Source of the DNA: Artemia franciscana
Taxonomy: Eukaryota > Arthropoda > Branchiopoda > Anostraca > Artemiidae
Reading direction: 5' to 3'
NCBI RefSeq assembly: GCF_032884065.1
Contig: NW_027062919.1
Location: 1-64,000 of the forward strand
DNA: 64,000 bases
Shown: in pieces, positions 35,755 to 47,689 of the stretch
How the letters are laid out: each line of letters begins with the position of its first letter
Position numbering within the stretch: position 1 is the first letter of the stretch
Notes under the pieces: model-generated
Seen by the model: the letters and a program-made list of their open reading frames with translations, nothing else
What the model was told of the DNA's origin: nothing
Database searches by the model: none
Position numbers and translations under genes: made by a program

Positions 35755-38345
35755 TATTTGGTAAAATTCTAGTTAATTGACTTCTTGCTATCTCGGAGAG
35801 GGTTTAGGTTAGGAAAATGAATCTTTCAGGGATGGGTCTACAGGCTAAAGTATGTCCCAGGAAGGTATTTTGAAGTAAATACCTCCACTCCTGGAGTCCT
35901 TCGGCCCTGAGCTTTGATGACCTTTAAAAATATGTGTGTTATGAAAGTGAAACCTTGCAAAATAGATCTTCTGCTTAATTGAAGTACAACAAAATTGTTT
36001 TCAGCTTCGTAACTTTGCTCGATCCCATTTTGTAAGGTTTTAAAGATATGCAAAAAATTTCCTAAATTTCGAAAAAAAACATCGATATGGCTCAAAATTC
36101 GGTAAATTTCTAGTTAATTGACTTCTTGCTCTCAGAAAGAGTTTAGGTTAGGAAAATGAAACTTTCAGGGATGGGTCTTCAGGCTAAAGTATGTCCCGGG
36201 AAGGTATTTTGAAGTACCTACCTCCACTCCTTCTCCCTCTAGAGGGCCCTGACCTTTGATGACCTTTAAAAATATGTGTCATGAAAGTGAAACCTTGCAA
36301 AATACATCTTTTGCTTAATTGAAGTACAACAAAATTGGATTGAGCAAAGTTATGAAGCTGAAAACAGCTTCATAACTTTGCTCAATCCCATTTTATAAGG
36401 TTTTAAAGATATGTAAATACATTTCCTAAATTTTGAAAAAAAACCCATTGATATAGCTCAAAATTCTGCTTAAAAAAGCAGGAATTACATTTTCAGAACT
36501 AAAAGCAGAGAAAAAGCAACTAATAGCTGAAAATTAAGGTAAAATGTTGTTTTGTCAAAATCTCAATAGACCTGTCATGTAGGCACATTTCAGGGCCCTC
36601 TGGAGGGAGGAGTGGAGGTGGGTACTTTAAAATACCTTCCTGGGACATACTATAGCCTGCAGACCCATCCCTGAAAGTTTCATTTTCCTAACCTAAACCC
36701 TTTCCAAGATAGCAAGAAGTCAATTAACTGGAATTTTACCCAAAATTCTACTCAAATAATAGGAATGTCTTTTTCAGAACTAAAAGCAGAGAAAAAGCAA
36801 CTAGTAACGTAAAATTGAGGTAAAATGTTGTTTGTCAAAATTTCAATATGTAGGCAAAAACCTGTCATGTAGGCGAATTTCACGGCCCTCTAGAGGCAGA
36901 AGGAGTGGAGGTGGGTACTTTAAAATACCTTCCCAGGATATACTTTAGCCTGTAGACCCATCCCCGAAAGTTTCATTTTCCTAACCTAACCCTATTCCGA
37001 GATAGCAAGAAGTCACTAAACTAGAATTTTACTGTACTTTTTTCTGTAGACCTACCCCTGAAAGTTTCAATTCCCTAACCCAACAACTTTCCAAGATAGA
37101 AAGAAGTCAATCAACTAGAATTTTACCATTTATAATTTAGACTATTTTTGAACATTATTATATAGGCTATAATTTAGGCTATTTTTGAAAAGTTCTAGTT
37201 AATTGACTTCTTGCTATCTCAGAAAGAGTTTAGGTTAGGAAAATGAAACTTTCAGGGATGGATCTACAGGCTGGAATTTTTACCCAAAATTCTACTCAAA
37301 TAATAGGAATATCTTTTTCAGAACTAAAAGCAGAGAAAAAGCAACTAGTAACGTAAAATTGAGGTAAAATGTTGTTTGTCAAAATTTCAATATGTAGGCA
37401 AAAACCTGTCATGTAGGCGAATTTCACGGCCCTCTAGAGGCAGAAGGAGTGGAGGTGGGTACTTTAAAATACCTTCCCAGGATATACTTTAGCCTGTAGA
37501 CCCATCCCCGAAAGTTTCATTTTCCTAACCTAACCCTATTCCGAGATAGCAAGAAGTCACTAAACTAGAAGTTTACTGTACTTTTTTCTGTAGACCTACC
37601 CCTGAAAGTTTCAATTCCCTAACCCAACAACTTTCCAAGATAGAAAGAAGTCAATCAACTTGAATTTTACCATTTATAATTTTGACTATTTTTGAACATT
37701 ATTATATAGGCTATAATTTAGGCTATTTTTGAAAAGTTCTAGTTAATTGACTTCTAGCTATCTCAGAAAGAGTTTAGGTTAGGAAAATGAAACTTTCAGG
37801 GATGGATCTACAGGCTAAAGTATATCCCGGGAAGGTATTTTAAAGTACCCGCCTCTACTCCTTCTCCCTCTAGAGGGTCCTCAAATTTGCCTACATGACA
37901 GGTCTATACCTATTGAAATTTTGACAAAACAAAATTTTACCTTAATTTTCAGTTATTAGTTGCTTTTTCTCTGCTTTTAGTTCTGAAAATGCAATTCCTG
38001 TTATTTTAGTAGAATTTTGAGCCATATTAATGTTTTTTTTTTAATTTAGGAAATGTATCTGCACATCGTTAAAGCCTTATAAAATGGAATTGAGCAAAGT
38101 TATGAAGCTGAAAACAATTTTGTTGTACTTCAATTAAGCAGAAGATTTATTTTGCAAGATTTCACTTTTATAACACACATATTTTCAAAGGTCATCAAAG
38201 GTCAGGACCCTCTAGAGGGAGAAAGAGTGGAGGTAGGTACTTTAAAATACCTTCCCGGGATATACTTCAGCCTGTAGACCCATCCCTGAAAGTTTCATTT
38301 TCCCCCTTTCCAAGATAGCAAGAAGTCAATTAACTAGAATTTTAC
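35755..38345. repeat. Family C: nested direct and inverted copies of a non-coding repeat
   Basis: The phrase gttaattgacttcttgctat with 'ggttaggaaaatgaaactttcaggg...gggaaggtatttt' occurs on the plus strand near 35770, 36110, 37195 and 37740 and on the minus strand near 36600-36740, 36890-37020, 37435-37570 and 38200-38340. Neighbouring copies form large hairpins. No gene. Confidence 0.8.
36728..37813. repeat. Tandem duplication of 543 bp within family C
   Basis: 36728-37270 and 37271-37813 are nearly identical, including the 'cagaactaaaagcagagaaa' stretch and 'acattattatataggctata'. Differences are only a few bases. Confidence 0.85.
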
Positions 38346-38699
38346 AGAACATTATTATATAGGCTATATTGGAGGAGGGAGGGATTGGTGGTGATGTATC
38401 GTGAAGCTACAGTCAAAATGTATGAACTATAATTATTTTTTATATTGTTAAGTAAGAATCGTTTTCTAAACATGTTTTCTTCTCAATAGGCCCTAATTTG
38501 GATGTTTAGCGAAACAACCAATTACACCTACAAAGTACATCAAACTAGGAAAATCAACTCTTTTATATATAACCTAGGAACTCGTACAAGATTTCGATAT
38601 TGTTTAAACTATAGTTCAAGTTCATAGACTTGTTTCAAACCCATGGGTTCATTCTTGAAATTTTCCACGACTAAGCTGAAGCATTTTTGAAGATAGTGA
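38346..38699. other. Intergenic, nothing recognised
   Basis: No coding frame, repeat or RNA gene that I can support. Confidence 0.4.
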
Positions 38700-39205
38700 A
38701 AAGCCCCTCACCTACACTTATTTAAAACACTTTGGATTTAAAATCATTCGATTTTGAATACTTGTTTATAATGACCGTTCCTTCTAAAATGAAGATAACT
38801 AAACACCAGCTCTATAATTTCAGTTTTACTTATAAAGTTGTTTTTCACCAAAAATATAAAGCCGTTTCAAATTAAAACGCAATTCATTTATTTCGTTCCT
38901 AGCACATCCAACTTATCTTACTTGACAGTCTAACGAATATAATTCGACTTTCAAAGCTCCTCACCTACACTTTTACTTTAAAAATACTTTTTGGATTTAA
39001 AATCATTCGATTTTGAATACTTGTTTATAAGGACCGTTCTCTCTAAAATGAAGATAACTAGGCTGCAGCTTTAAATTTCAGTTTTATTTATAAAGCTCTT
39101 CTTCACCCAAAATACAATGCCATTTCGAATTAAAACGGAATTCACTTACTTCGTTCCTAGCGCTTCAAACTTGGCTCACTTGACTGTCCAACGAATACAA
39201 TTCGA
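38700..39205. repeat. Two-copy tandem repeat, about 253 bp
   Basis: Both copies share cctcacctacact, 'ggatttaaaatcattcgatt', 'aaaatgaagataacta' and 'ttcgttcctagc'. About 85% identical by eye; non-coding. Confidence 0.8.
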
Positions 39206-39610
39206 CTGTCAAAATTGCTATGTGATAGACGTTGAAAACCTGACAACCTGCAACCAATCACAAATTGAACTTGAATCCCCCCCTCTCCCCTAGGGACTTG
39301 ATAGCTTTCTTAGAAATAGTAATCATATTTGCTCCACTATAAACAAAGCTTATCTACAAAACCCAGAATGCTGTGTCACATTCCATAATTACTGCATGGG
39401 TAGCAATCTGATGGAGGAAGTGATAAATTAGACTGAGAATGGCTTAGGATTTGAATCTAATTCCCTTTCATTGGTTTGAGAGGGGACACAAGCCCGAGGA
39501 CATTATCTTTTCCGTTTTTGCTTGCCTCCTCTCCATTATTAACAGCAGCGCCATTTCGGGAAAGGGGGGGGGGGGCAATTGCTCATTCCCAATAATTTGG
39601 AGAAAAACAA
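39206..39610. other. Intergenic, nothing recognised
   Basis: Contains a short G-run near 39565; no gene or repeat boundary. Confidence 0.4.
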
Positions 39611-40360
39611 TTATATAGCCCATATGGGCTATATAGCCATTTTATTCAGCGTAGTCGAAAAACTTTATAACTATGTCTTTGGGGACGACTTACTCCCCCA
39701 TAGTCCCCGTGGGAGGGGTTAAAAGTTCAAAACTTTGACCAGTGCTTACATATAGTAATGGTTATTGGGAAGTGTACAGGCGTTTTCAGGAGGATTTTTC
39801 GGTTGGAGGCAGGGGTTGAGAAGAGGGGGATATGCTGGGGGAACTTTTCATCGAGGAATTTGTCATGGGGGAAGAAATTTTCCATAAAGGGAGCGCAGGA
39901 TTTACTAGCATTACTTAAAAAAAAACAATGAAATTTTTTTTCAGCTGGAAGTAAGCAGCAGCATTAAAACTTAAAAAGAACAGAAATTATTACCCATATG
40001 AGGGGCTCACCTCCTAATACCTCGCTCTTTACGCTAAAGTATTTCTGGTAATTTCAACTATTTATTCTGCGGTTTTTGTGATTCAGGGGTCATTCTTAAT
40101 GAATTGGGACAAAATTTAAGCTTCAGTGTAAAGAGCGAGGTACTGACGAAGGGGCGAATCCCCTCATATATGTAATAAAAACATAAGAATACAAAAGTTC
40201 TTTACGTAAGCCAATTTATAAGTTAAGTATATCATTTACTTATAAAACGATTCATAAAAAATTAAAAGTACTAGTTGCCTTTTTAATTAACCGAAAATCG
40301 GAGGACAACTAGGCTTCCTCCCTCGCTATTTTTTTCTCAAAATCATTCGATCAAAATTAG
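39611..40360 (+). repeat. Family A internal fragment
   Basis: Carries 'tcgaaaaactttataactatgtctttggggacgacttactcccccatag'-type sequence (core aactatgtctttggggacga) and later family A blocks; both ends are missing. Confidence 0.65.
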
Positions 40361-40893
40361 ATTGAAGAAAATTAGATTGAATTAGATGTAGAATAAACAG
40401 GATATCAGAAAATCAGAATAATTATCCGTTCTTTTCCGAAATTGGAATTATTATCCCAAACAATATAACACAAAATATTTCTACTCAATGCTCACGGATC
40501 AAAATTTATTCTTTTGCCTTTTTTTCGGAAGTAAATAAAACGACAGAAACTTTTATATTGCCTTGAACCCAGTCATGATGCAAGTACTATGGTAGATGGC
40601 TCCAGTGACTAGATCAGCTAAAGAATGGCACTAAGGAATGGAAACCACAAGCTGGAGGGGGGAGGGTATTCTAGAATACTGGTTTGAAATTAATCTGTTT
40701 GAGAATCATATTCTAAGGTGCCATTCCTAGATTGATAGGAAATGGCGAATCAACCAAAAATGATTAAAATAACTACTTCATATGGGTTAATTCGTACAAC
40801 TGTTTTAGGTAAGATGAGGTACTTGATTATGTAAAATCAAGTTTTTAAATTTATTTTTGAATTCGATATCATTCATTTTCTATGAAACGAGCA
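40361..40893. other. Intergenic, nothing recognised
   Basis: AT-rich, no supportable feature. Confidence 0.4.
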
Positions 40894-41133
40894 AAAGTAA
40901 AACAGTTCAAAATAGGGATGATACCTTTTTATTGACAGTGAATAGATATAAAATTATTTCACTGGATATTTCGAACACATATACAGTGTTCATCATCAAC
41001 AGTAAAACAGCTGATGCTGCTTTACTGCTGATGATGAACACTGTATATGTGTTCGAAATATCCAGTGAAATAATTTTATATCTATTCACTGTCAATAAAA
41101 AGGTATCATCCCTATTTTGAACTGTTTTACTTT
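40894..41133. repeat. Near-perfect foldback (about 110-bp arms)
   Basis: Arms match from aaagtaaaacagttcaaaat to its complement at 41128-41133, with a centre near 41013 and only a few mismatches. The translated frames on both strands are therefore almost the same and are not genes. The right arm contains CTGATGA (41028-41034), a 6-bp hairpin and GAAA (41055-41058), resembling a hammerhead core, imperfectly (see findings). Confidence 0.85.
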
Positions 41134-41617
41134 CGTCATGGAAAGGCAGTGTGGTCTTCGAAGTTATCTGAAAAGAGCAAAAAACAACAACTTCTTAATT
41201 TGGAGTTTTAACCCCACTCCCTGCCCTTTTTGGGCGGAAATGGGCATAAGGATATAGAAAAATCAAAAGATGAATTCAGATTTGGAGTAAACATGCTTGA
41301 TTTGACAGAAAACGACTATTTAAACTCAAAAATATTTATAAACACAAAAATCAGTTTCCCCCTCATTTCCGCCTTCAAGGGCAAATTTGGGACACTTGTG
41401 CAAGGAGGATTTTGATGGACTTTCGTTTGTGTAATTCAGCTTATTTTCTTAAACATTTTGGCACAAAAAAAAAATTCTGTTGCAATTTCCCCAAGGTTTG
41501 ACCATTTTTTCCTGTGTCTTTCCTCCACTATTTGTTGATCTGCTAAAATTTGCTGGCCATGAAGACACCTCAATTAAAATTTTAGATAAAGGTAGCCACA
41601 TCTGAAACAAATTTCCG
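41134..41617. other. Intergenic, nothing recognised
   Basis: A small 61-residue frame at 41230-41415 has no recognisable domain; no other feature. Confidence 0.35.

Positions 41618-41646
<29 letters not shown>
41618..41646. repeat. Poly(T) tract
   Basis: About 29 consecutive T. It could be the poly(A) end of a minus-strand retrocopy, but no such body is seen. Confidence 0.9.
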
Positions 41647-41650
<4 letters not shown>

Positions 41651-41935
41651 CATTAAACTCTTTTAATGAATGAGCTGAGATTGTATCTAAAAGTTCGTGG
41701 TAACGAACTGGAAGTAAGGAGCGACCCGGCTCAATAGTAACCGAAACTCTAAAAAACTAAATTTTGATACCAATAGATATATCAAAAGAATTGGATTTTT
41801 ATGCTGATTTTAAATATACAAATTTCGTTATGTTTAGTCTTAACCATCAAAGGTTACCAGATTGAGAAAATATGCCTTATTTTCGAAAACATTGGAAAGC
41901 ACCCCCTAAAAGTCGTAGGATCCTAATTAATTAAT

Positions 41936-42590
41936 TTTATTTTTCACCCACACGATACATAAAGTAAATACGGTGGAGTAAGAATAAATATAAAATAAGC
42001 ACAAAAAGAAAAACAATAAACACAAATAGTCAGCGAAAAAAACGGATAAGACGGTGGTGAGGGGATAGGCGCGCAGAAGAGAAATTTGCAAAATTTGAAA
42101 TAATTTACCCGAATTCTTTTTAAATTACCATTATTAAGAAGGGGGAAAAGACCTGAAGCATAAAGGACAGAATGATCACAGAAAGTAGAATAAAGTTTAG
42201 CCAGCGCACGTCTATTATACTTCCCTCTATTTGCAACAATTTTTGCATAACTAATCTGAATCTTTTTACTTATATCACAAACAGTACGCTGACGTAAGCT
42301 CGAAAGATTATTAGTAATAGAGATACCAAGCCAACAAATACAATCAACAAGAGGGATAGAGAAGTTATTACAGTAAAGGGGAGTAGCATTAATACAGTTA
42401 TAGGGAAGAAACTCACATTTATCTATATTAATTGAAAGGCCAATATCAGAGAAAGCATCAGAAACTATAGAGACCATATGTTGATTGAGCTGGTTGAATG
42501 GAAGCCGTAGACACGGGCTCAAAGGGGATCTCAGTCTAAATGAACCTGTTGTTGGTATTGGTGTAGCACATGGTTACCGCTTGAGTAACG
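41936..42590 (-). mobile_element. 5'-truncated non-LTR retrotransposon fragment
   Basis: The minus-strand frame 41944-42522 (192 aa) aligns with the LINE RT region downstream of the YADD box: FSDIGLSINIDKCEFL, then WLGISITNN, then a thumb-like helical region 'YNRRALAKLYSTFC'. The same landmarks occur in the larger LINE at 60299-63629 (SKIGLSVNASKCEF), so the two are related. The YADD catalytic box and everything upstream are absent. The 3' end is an attaattaatta-type tail. Dead fragment. Confidence 0.75.
41944..42522 (-). pseudogene. Reverse transcriptase C-terminal fragment (LINE)
   Basis: Open 192-residue frame whose first residues come from sequence near the truncation point. It holds the RT motif region following the catalytic aspartates (IGLSINIDKCEF) and the LG box (CWLGISI), then degenerates into a hydrophobic tail encoded by the 3' UTR side. 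It lacks the catalytic core, so it cannot be active. Related to CR1/Jockey-type RTs by its motif wording; clade not resolved. Confidence 0.7.
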
Positions 42591-43290
42591 GTAGTAAAAG
42601 TTCTACTGCCCCCTTTTAAGTAATCGAAAAGATTGGAGGGCAACTAGGCCCCCTACCTCACCTCTTTCCCCCCAAATTTTTCCGATTAAAAATTTTAGAT
42701 ACCCATTTTTTTCATCATAGTTGTTCATCAAAGGCCAAATAACTATGCCATTAGATATAACATGAACCCCTCACAGCCCCAGGAGTAAGGTTTTTAAGTT
42801 ATAAAATTGCCCATTGCTTACGCATAGATTGAGAAGCATGCATAGACTTTAGGGTGAGAAGACGAATTTTCTGCTGTGGGCTTCTTCAAGGGGAAATTTC
42901 CATAGGTAGGGAAGTCACCAGGGGAAGAACTTGCCAAGGGAAACTTTACACTGGGGTAATTTCCTAGAATTTCTAACCAAAATTCTTTTTATTCTATTCT
43001 ATTTTATTTCTTGTATTGTTTTTTAAATTCTATTTCTTGCTTTCTTTTCCGTCTCAATTTCCCGCGTGGAGTTGTTAAGAATCATTGTCCCGCGTAAATT
43101 TTCACTGGAATCGAATTGTCTTAGGATATCCGTGGGGAGAGTATTTCTCCGTGGAGGTGGGGCCAGATTTCCTTCGATTATTGAAAAACAATGAGAAATT
43201 AATTGTTAAATATCTTTTGGTTTTAGGATTCATCTATCTATTCTACTATAGTAGTTGCGTTGCGAGAGCAACACTTTGGTTTGGTCGATG

Positions 43291-44639
43291 AGGGGGTCTT
43301 CACCTGCTTGATCAGTTTTCAGTAATATGCTAATTTTTCAGAATTCTATAAATATTGGGATATGTCACAAGTCACTTGACTAAGAGTAGTTTTGTCGCTA
43401 TATGTAGCATGCGAAGCAATATTTTTTGTTTGTTTCAAGTTTTAGCTTCGTTTTTTACTACTATCAGTAAAACTTTGTTTTCTCTAATTCAAATAAAAAA
43501 CAAAAATTGTCTCTTAAATTCGGCACTGAAATTTATCGATTAATTGGAGTAAATTACAGATAGACTTAAGATGCTAACTAAAATACTCAGTGAAATTTTC
43601 GTAACTGAAACTTAAAAATTTTTCGGGTTACGCCTTAACCACTACGAAGAACAGTATAATATGTAGAAAATGATAAATAACCTAAATAATAACAGGCCCG
43701 TCACTATATGTTTTTGACAATAAGGGAGAATGATATTACGATTTCTTGTGTGGGTATAGGCAGTGGCATAATTTCGTCAAAATCCAGGGGGGGCAAAGTT
43801 GGAGCCATTTTTTGCAAATCAAGTGAAAATGACAGTAGAAATTGAAAAATAAACGATAGAACACCATAAAAGTAAAGATATACTAAAGAAAAGTAATCTG
43901 TTTCTGTGGATGCTTGAATTAAGCAGGCCTAGCTTAATTCTGACAAGATTAATGAAGAAACTAAATTTCAGCTGTGGGGCAAACTGGGATTTTGGGGGGG
44001 AAACTGGGGTCTAGGGGGCAAACAGGTCTGGGAAGTGTAGCTGCCTTCTGTCCCGTAGCAAATTAGGTCCCTAGATATGGGCTGTTTTTCAGGTTTGGGC
44101 GCTGTGTTACCACCACTAGTCTCTTCCTGGGTGTATTTCCTCGTTCAAAAATACTTCAATGATTACATAAAAATTGTTTAAACAGTAACCTTTTATGACC
44201 ATGACCTTTATAAAAATTAAAAAACCACTAATCCTTATAAGCGCAAAATACTGATAAAAATCTTATCAGGCGAAAATGGTTTTATCAATTCTTTGAAGAT
44301 GAAACATTTTTATTCAGTAATGTTTCTTTGTTTGTGATCAGCAATTATTTAACACAAAATGGGTATGTTTATATCCTTTATTATAAGAAATTATATATCA
44401 AGCACTTTCATAGCCTCACAGATTACTGATTCGAATTAATCCTTAATTTGATCTGCTGGTAGGCAAAGGAAATAAGTCTCTTGTTCTATGTCAAATAACT
44501 GCAACAAACACAAATGGTATATCTCAGCGGTTTCCAACTGATTTCAAACCATGGCCCTCCTAAGCATTTCTAAAGTTCTGTGATATTTAGATTTTGTTGT
44601 TTAAAATTTTACATGTATTCACCGTGGATACATGTACCC
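43291..44639. other. Intergenic, nothing recognised
   Basis: Mixed AT-rich sequence with faint repeat phrases (for example 'gtcaaaatccagggggggca' near 43780). No coding frame or element I can support. Confidence 0.4.
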
Positions 44640-44865
44640 ATGTTCATTCATAAAATTTGACTTTTCGTCCCAATTCTTCAACAGCGAGTCTTGAAACATA
44701 AGGACCGTTAAATTCAAATCAGAAGGTTTTAAAATTCCTAAAATATACTAGCTTAAAGAGTGAGGTATTAAGGAGGGGGCTTCTCCACAAAATACTTGAT
44801 AATTTCTGTTTGTTTTAAGTTATAATGCTGCTCCTTATTTTCAGTTGAAAAACTTGTTTTTTTTT
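44640..44865 (+). repeat. Family A right-end fragment
   Basis: 'agagtgaggtattaaggagg' followed by ttctgtttgttttaagttat and ctccttattttcagttg; divergent. Confidence 0.55.
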
Positions 44866-44934
44866 TGTTTTTTTTTTACTAAACTGTTAAAGTACGAATG
44901 ACAAAACACGCCACTTCGCAAAAGCGTTCGAAAA

Positions 44935-45490
44935 GGACACGGATATTTTTTTTTTCTTTTTTTTGACGCAAAAACCAAAAGAAAGTATTTTTCAGAATCT
45001 AGAACCAAATTCTGCCTCGATTTTTTTGTTTCCTTAATGAAAATGCCAAAAATGTTTTTTTCAAAATCTAGGGGATAATTCCCCGTTCTCCCTAATGGAA
45101 CTTCTGTAAATACATCAAATTTGACTTTCTTTGTCCCCCGGGCCCATCTTCGGGCTATCCGTACTTGAAAACAACGATTTTCTAACATCATGCTTTGAGA
45201 ATTTTTTTTTAAGAACTTTACCAAAATGTCAGGAAGAACTAGGATTTTTTTTTTTTTTCTTTTTTTATGAAGACACACAAGAAGCATTTTTCATAATCTA
45301 GGGGGCATTCCTGTCTGTTTTCTTTGTTTTCTGAATGAAAATATCTATAATATATTTTCAAATACTAGGGGGTAATTAATCCCCTGTTCTCCCTATTGGC
45401 AACCCTGTAAGGACAATTTGGGTATATTCATATCTGGAAACCTAGAATTCCAAACGCCATGCTTGTTAAGTACTTTTAAGGAATGTCTGT
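44935..45490. repeat. Tandem repeat of about 300 bp, two diverged copies
   Basis: Each copy has a T-run, 'gtatttttcagaatct' or 'gcatttttcataatct', 'aatgaaaat', a 'ccccgttctcccta'-like stretch and 'catgctt'. The lysine-rich minus-strand frame at 44841-45287 simply reads the T-runs and is not a gene. Confidence 0.65.
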
Positions 45491-45778
45491 CTTTTTTTAC
45501 TATAAAGGCAGTAAAGATAATTTTCCTTTGAAGATGTTGATTAATTTTGATTAAACTCCAAGCTTTAACTGTTGGCAGAGAAGTCAGTGATTACAGTATT
45601 TAGAACACAAAGTTTGTAAAATCTTCAGTGTAAAAAACAGATTATTTGGGTAAATTAACAGAATTATTGGTGCTTGTTAATTAAACGGAACACACTCATG
45701 GATTACGCTTAGGTTAGAACTCAGAAAACCGGTTTCATAGCCACAAGTGATGGATGATAGAGTGCACTGTCCCTGTGT
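45491..45778. other. Intergenic, nothing recognised
   Basis: No feature. Confidence 0.35.
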
Positions 45779-45882
45779 AATTTGGGCTATATATTTGCAT
45801 ATTAGGGTGGGGGAGGTTATGTTAGGGGTGCTGTCCAATTACTTTACCCCCGCCCCTAATGTGCAAATAAATATCCCAAATT
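45779..45882. mobile_element. Short MITE-like element with about 29-bp inverted repeats
   Basis: Starts aatttgggctatatatttgc and ends with the near complement gcaaataaatatcccaaatt; 104 bp in total. It is the smallest of three related copies and shows the uninterrupted terminal repeat disrupted at 33808. Confidence 0.65.
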
Positions 45883-46642
45883 ATATCATTATATAAAACA
45901 ACGTTATATGAAGGTTATATTTCATTAGGATTAACCTAACTTCACTTCTTAGGCGTGTGTCGCTCAATTAACAAGTACCGAATTATTTGGTACTTGTAAA
46001 ATGTTTTTGGTGCAAGTAGAATGGGAGGAAGGAAGCATAATTGTAACCGAGAGATTTTGGACGAGATAGTTTTTTTATCTTTGTAAGTTGTATCTCGAGA
46101 ATATATAAATAAATATATATATATATATAATATATCATGAAAAGAGAAATCACCAATGCAACAGCACAAGCATAAAAAAAAGAGACAGAAGGAGAAAAGG
46201 AAGACTGTTTTCCTAAATTAGTGATTACTATAGACCAGCACTTGAATGAGGCCTTAACCCTACTAATCCATACAATCACATAGGTCAAACAGCATAGCCA
46301 TACACAATCAACCATAAAGAATAAAGAATATATTATATATATATATATATATATAGTATGTTCCACCTAATATTGTGAATTACTAATGTCGATTTGGCAA
46401 AAAAGGGTTACATCACAACTTTTTAACTTCTACAGTCGAGGGCTTTTTATGCATAAATAAAAATCAGCATCCTTAATCATTACTAACAGCATCATTAATC
46501 CTCAGTAGTAGTCTAATTAAAATGGAAACAGATACTTTTCGAGTTTTATGAGGAAATTTTTCAATTTTTTATTATTCTTATAAAAAAGCCTAAGTCTTAG
46601 AAACCCATTTTCCTCCCCCACCAATCCTGTAATTCCCATATT
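45883..46642. other. Upstream flank of the BTB pseudogene with (TA)n tracts
   Basis: TA-rich tracts at about 46098-46136 and 46330-46356. Frames here are low-complexity IYIYI shadows. The last part, near 46610, matches the presumed intron end in front of the other BTB copies. Confidence 0.5.
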
Positions 46643-46661
46643 TAATTTTATTCTGTTTCAG
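46643..46661 (+). promoter_or_regulatory. Probable 3' splice site before the BTB pseudogene
   Basis: ttttattctgtttcag followed by ag-ATG: a typical polypyrimidine tract plus AG, conserved with copies 1 and 2. Confidence 0.6.
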
Positions 46662-46663
46662 AG

Positions 46664-47462
46664 ATGAATCGAGTTTCTGGCCTTACACAAATTCTGACCA
46701 ATTTGAATATGGAAGAAAGCCCTATGATTACTATTCAATGTGATGGTGGTGACGTTGAAGTCAAGAAATCCCTTTTAACAACAGTTAGCGATGTCTTCAA
46801 GGTCATGCTAGAGGCAGATATGCTTGAAAAACGAACAAATGTTGTTCTAGCAAATGATGTGCACTTTGAAACCATGAAAACAATTATGGACTACTATAAA
46901 GAAGGAACAGTTTCTGGTTTAGAAACAATGAACAGAGACGCATGTACATACATTTTGGAAAAGTACAACTTTCTTGGTATTAAAGAGGAAATTGTTGAAT
47001 ATTTGCTCCGACGTTATTTTTTCGAAAAAGATTTAACAGTTCTTGAAAGTATTTTTTTCACTTACAGAAACCAATTTGAAAAAAAAATTATTATAAAGGA
47101 GATGGCTCTTATGCTTCTGGAAGGGAAAAAAGCTCCCGAATTTGTTACCAATTTTAATGCTCCTGATTTTATAGAATTTGCTACATGTTGCTGTAATGCT
47201 TTGAAAAACACCACATTTCGTAGATTTGAAGATTTTTTAAAGACACTTTACAGTTGGCTATCCAAAGACTCTGAAAAAAGATCAGTTGCAGTTTTGCGGT
47301 CTTAGAAATTGTAGGAATGATAGATATGCAACAATTTTCTTTTGGACAACTTGAATCCCTACTAGAAAATCTTACTATTTCTCCAAAGTTCCAATGGATC
47401 AAGCTACTACTTCAAAAATCACTCGTTTGTAATTCTAAAAATGATAGAATATGTACGTGAAA
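46664..47462 (+). pseudogene. BTB/POZ-domain gene copy 3, frameshifted
   Basis: The first 213 codons (to 47305) are collinear with copies 1 and 2, with the BTB region intact (ITIQCDGGDVEVKKSLLT, NDVHFETMKTIMDYY) but with more changes in the helical tail. Near 47290 an apparent 8-bp slip (gttgcagttttgcggt where the others read gttgcggt) shifts the frame and causes a stop. The homologous C-terminal codons continue out of frame to about 47462. A truncated 213-residue protein with a whole BTB domain could still be made, so loss of function is likely, not certain. Confidence 0.7.
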
Positions 47463-47689
47463 ATTTTCTAGACGAGATGTTGAATCCCTACTATAGAATC
47501 TTACTATTTTTCCAAATATATTTGGAAAAATAGTCCTAGAGGCCATTGCTATCACTTACAAGTAGCATAAGTGAATGAGATCCAGATTTACATTTTTAGT
47601 ACAAATGTTTATAATTATTATTATTTAAATGGATGTGCAAAAATCTTCTACATGCTGCAAAATCTACTAAATGCTAATCTGAAACACAG

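Larger units (their letters stand above)
41690..43290 (+). repeat. Family A copy interrupted by a LINE fragment
   Basis: Left part 41690-41935 begins with a remnant of the hairpin (cgtggtaacgaactg) and the 'gcgacccggctcaatagtaa' block. The element resumes near 42595 with aaaagttctactgccccctt and decays by about 43290. About 240 bp of family A expected between the two parts is missing, so the LINE insertion was accompanied by, or followed by, a deletion. Confidence 0.7.

Noticed and set aside
35838-36095. 85-residue minus-strand frame
   Set aside because: Lies within family C repeat; not kept in the other copies.
40857-41120. Same protein encoded on both strands
   Set aside because: Consequence of the near-perfect foldback.
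41618-41646. Poly(T) as tail of a processed pseudogene
   Set aside because: No recognisable gene or retrocopy body next to it, and no flanking target duplication found.
44841-45287. 148-residue lysine-rich frame on the minus strand
   Set aside because: Reads T-runs within a two-copy tandem repeat; no domain, and the repeat copy does not keep the frame.
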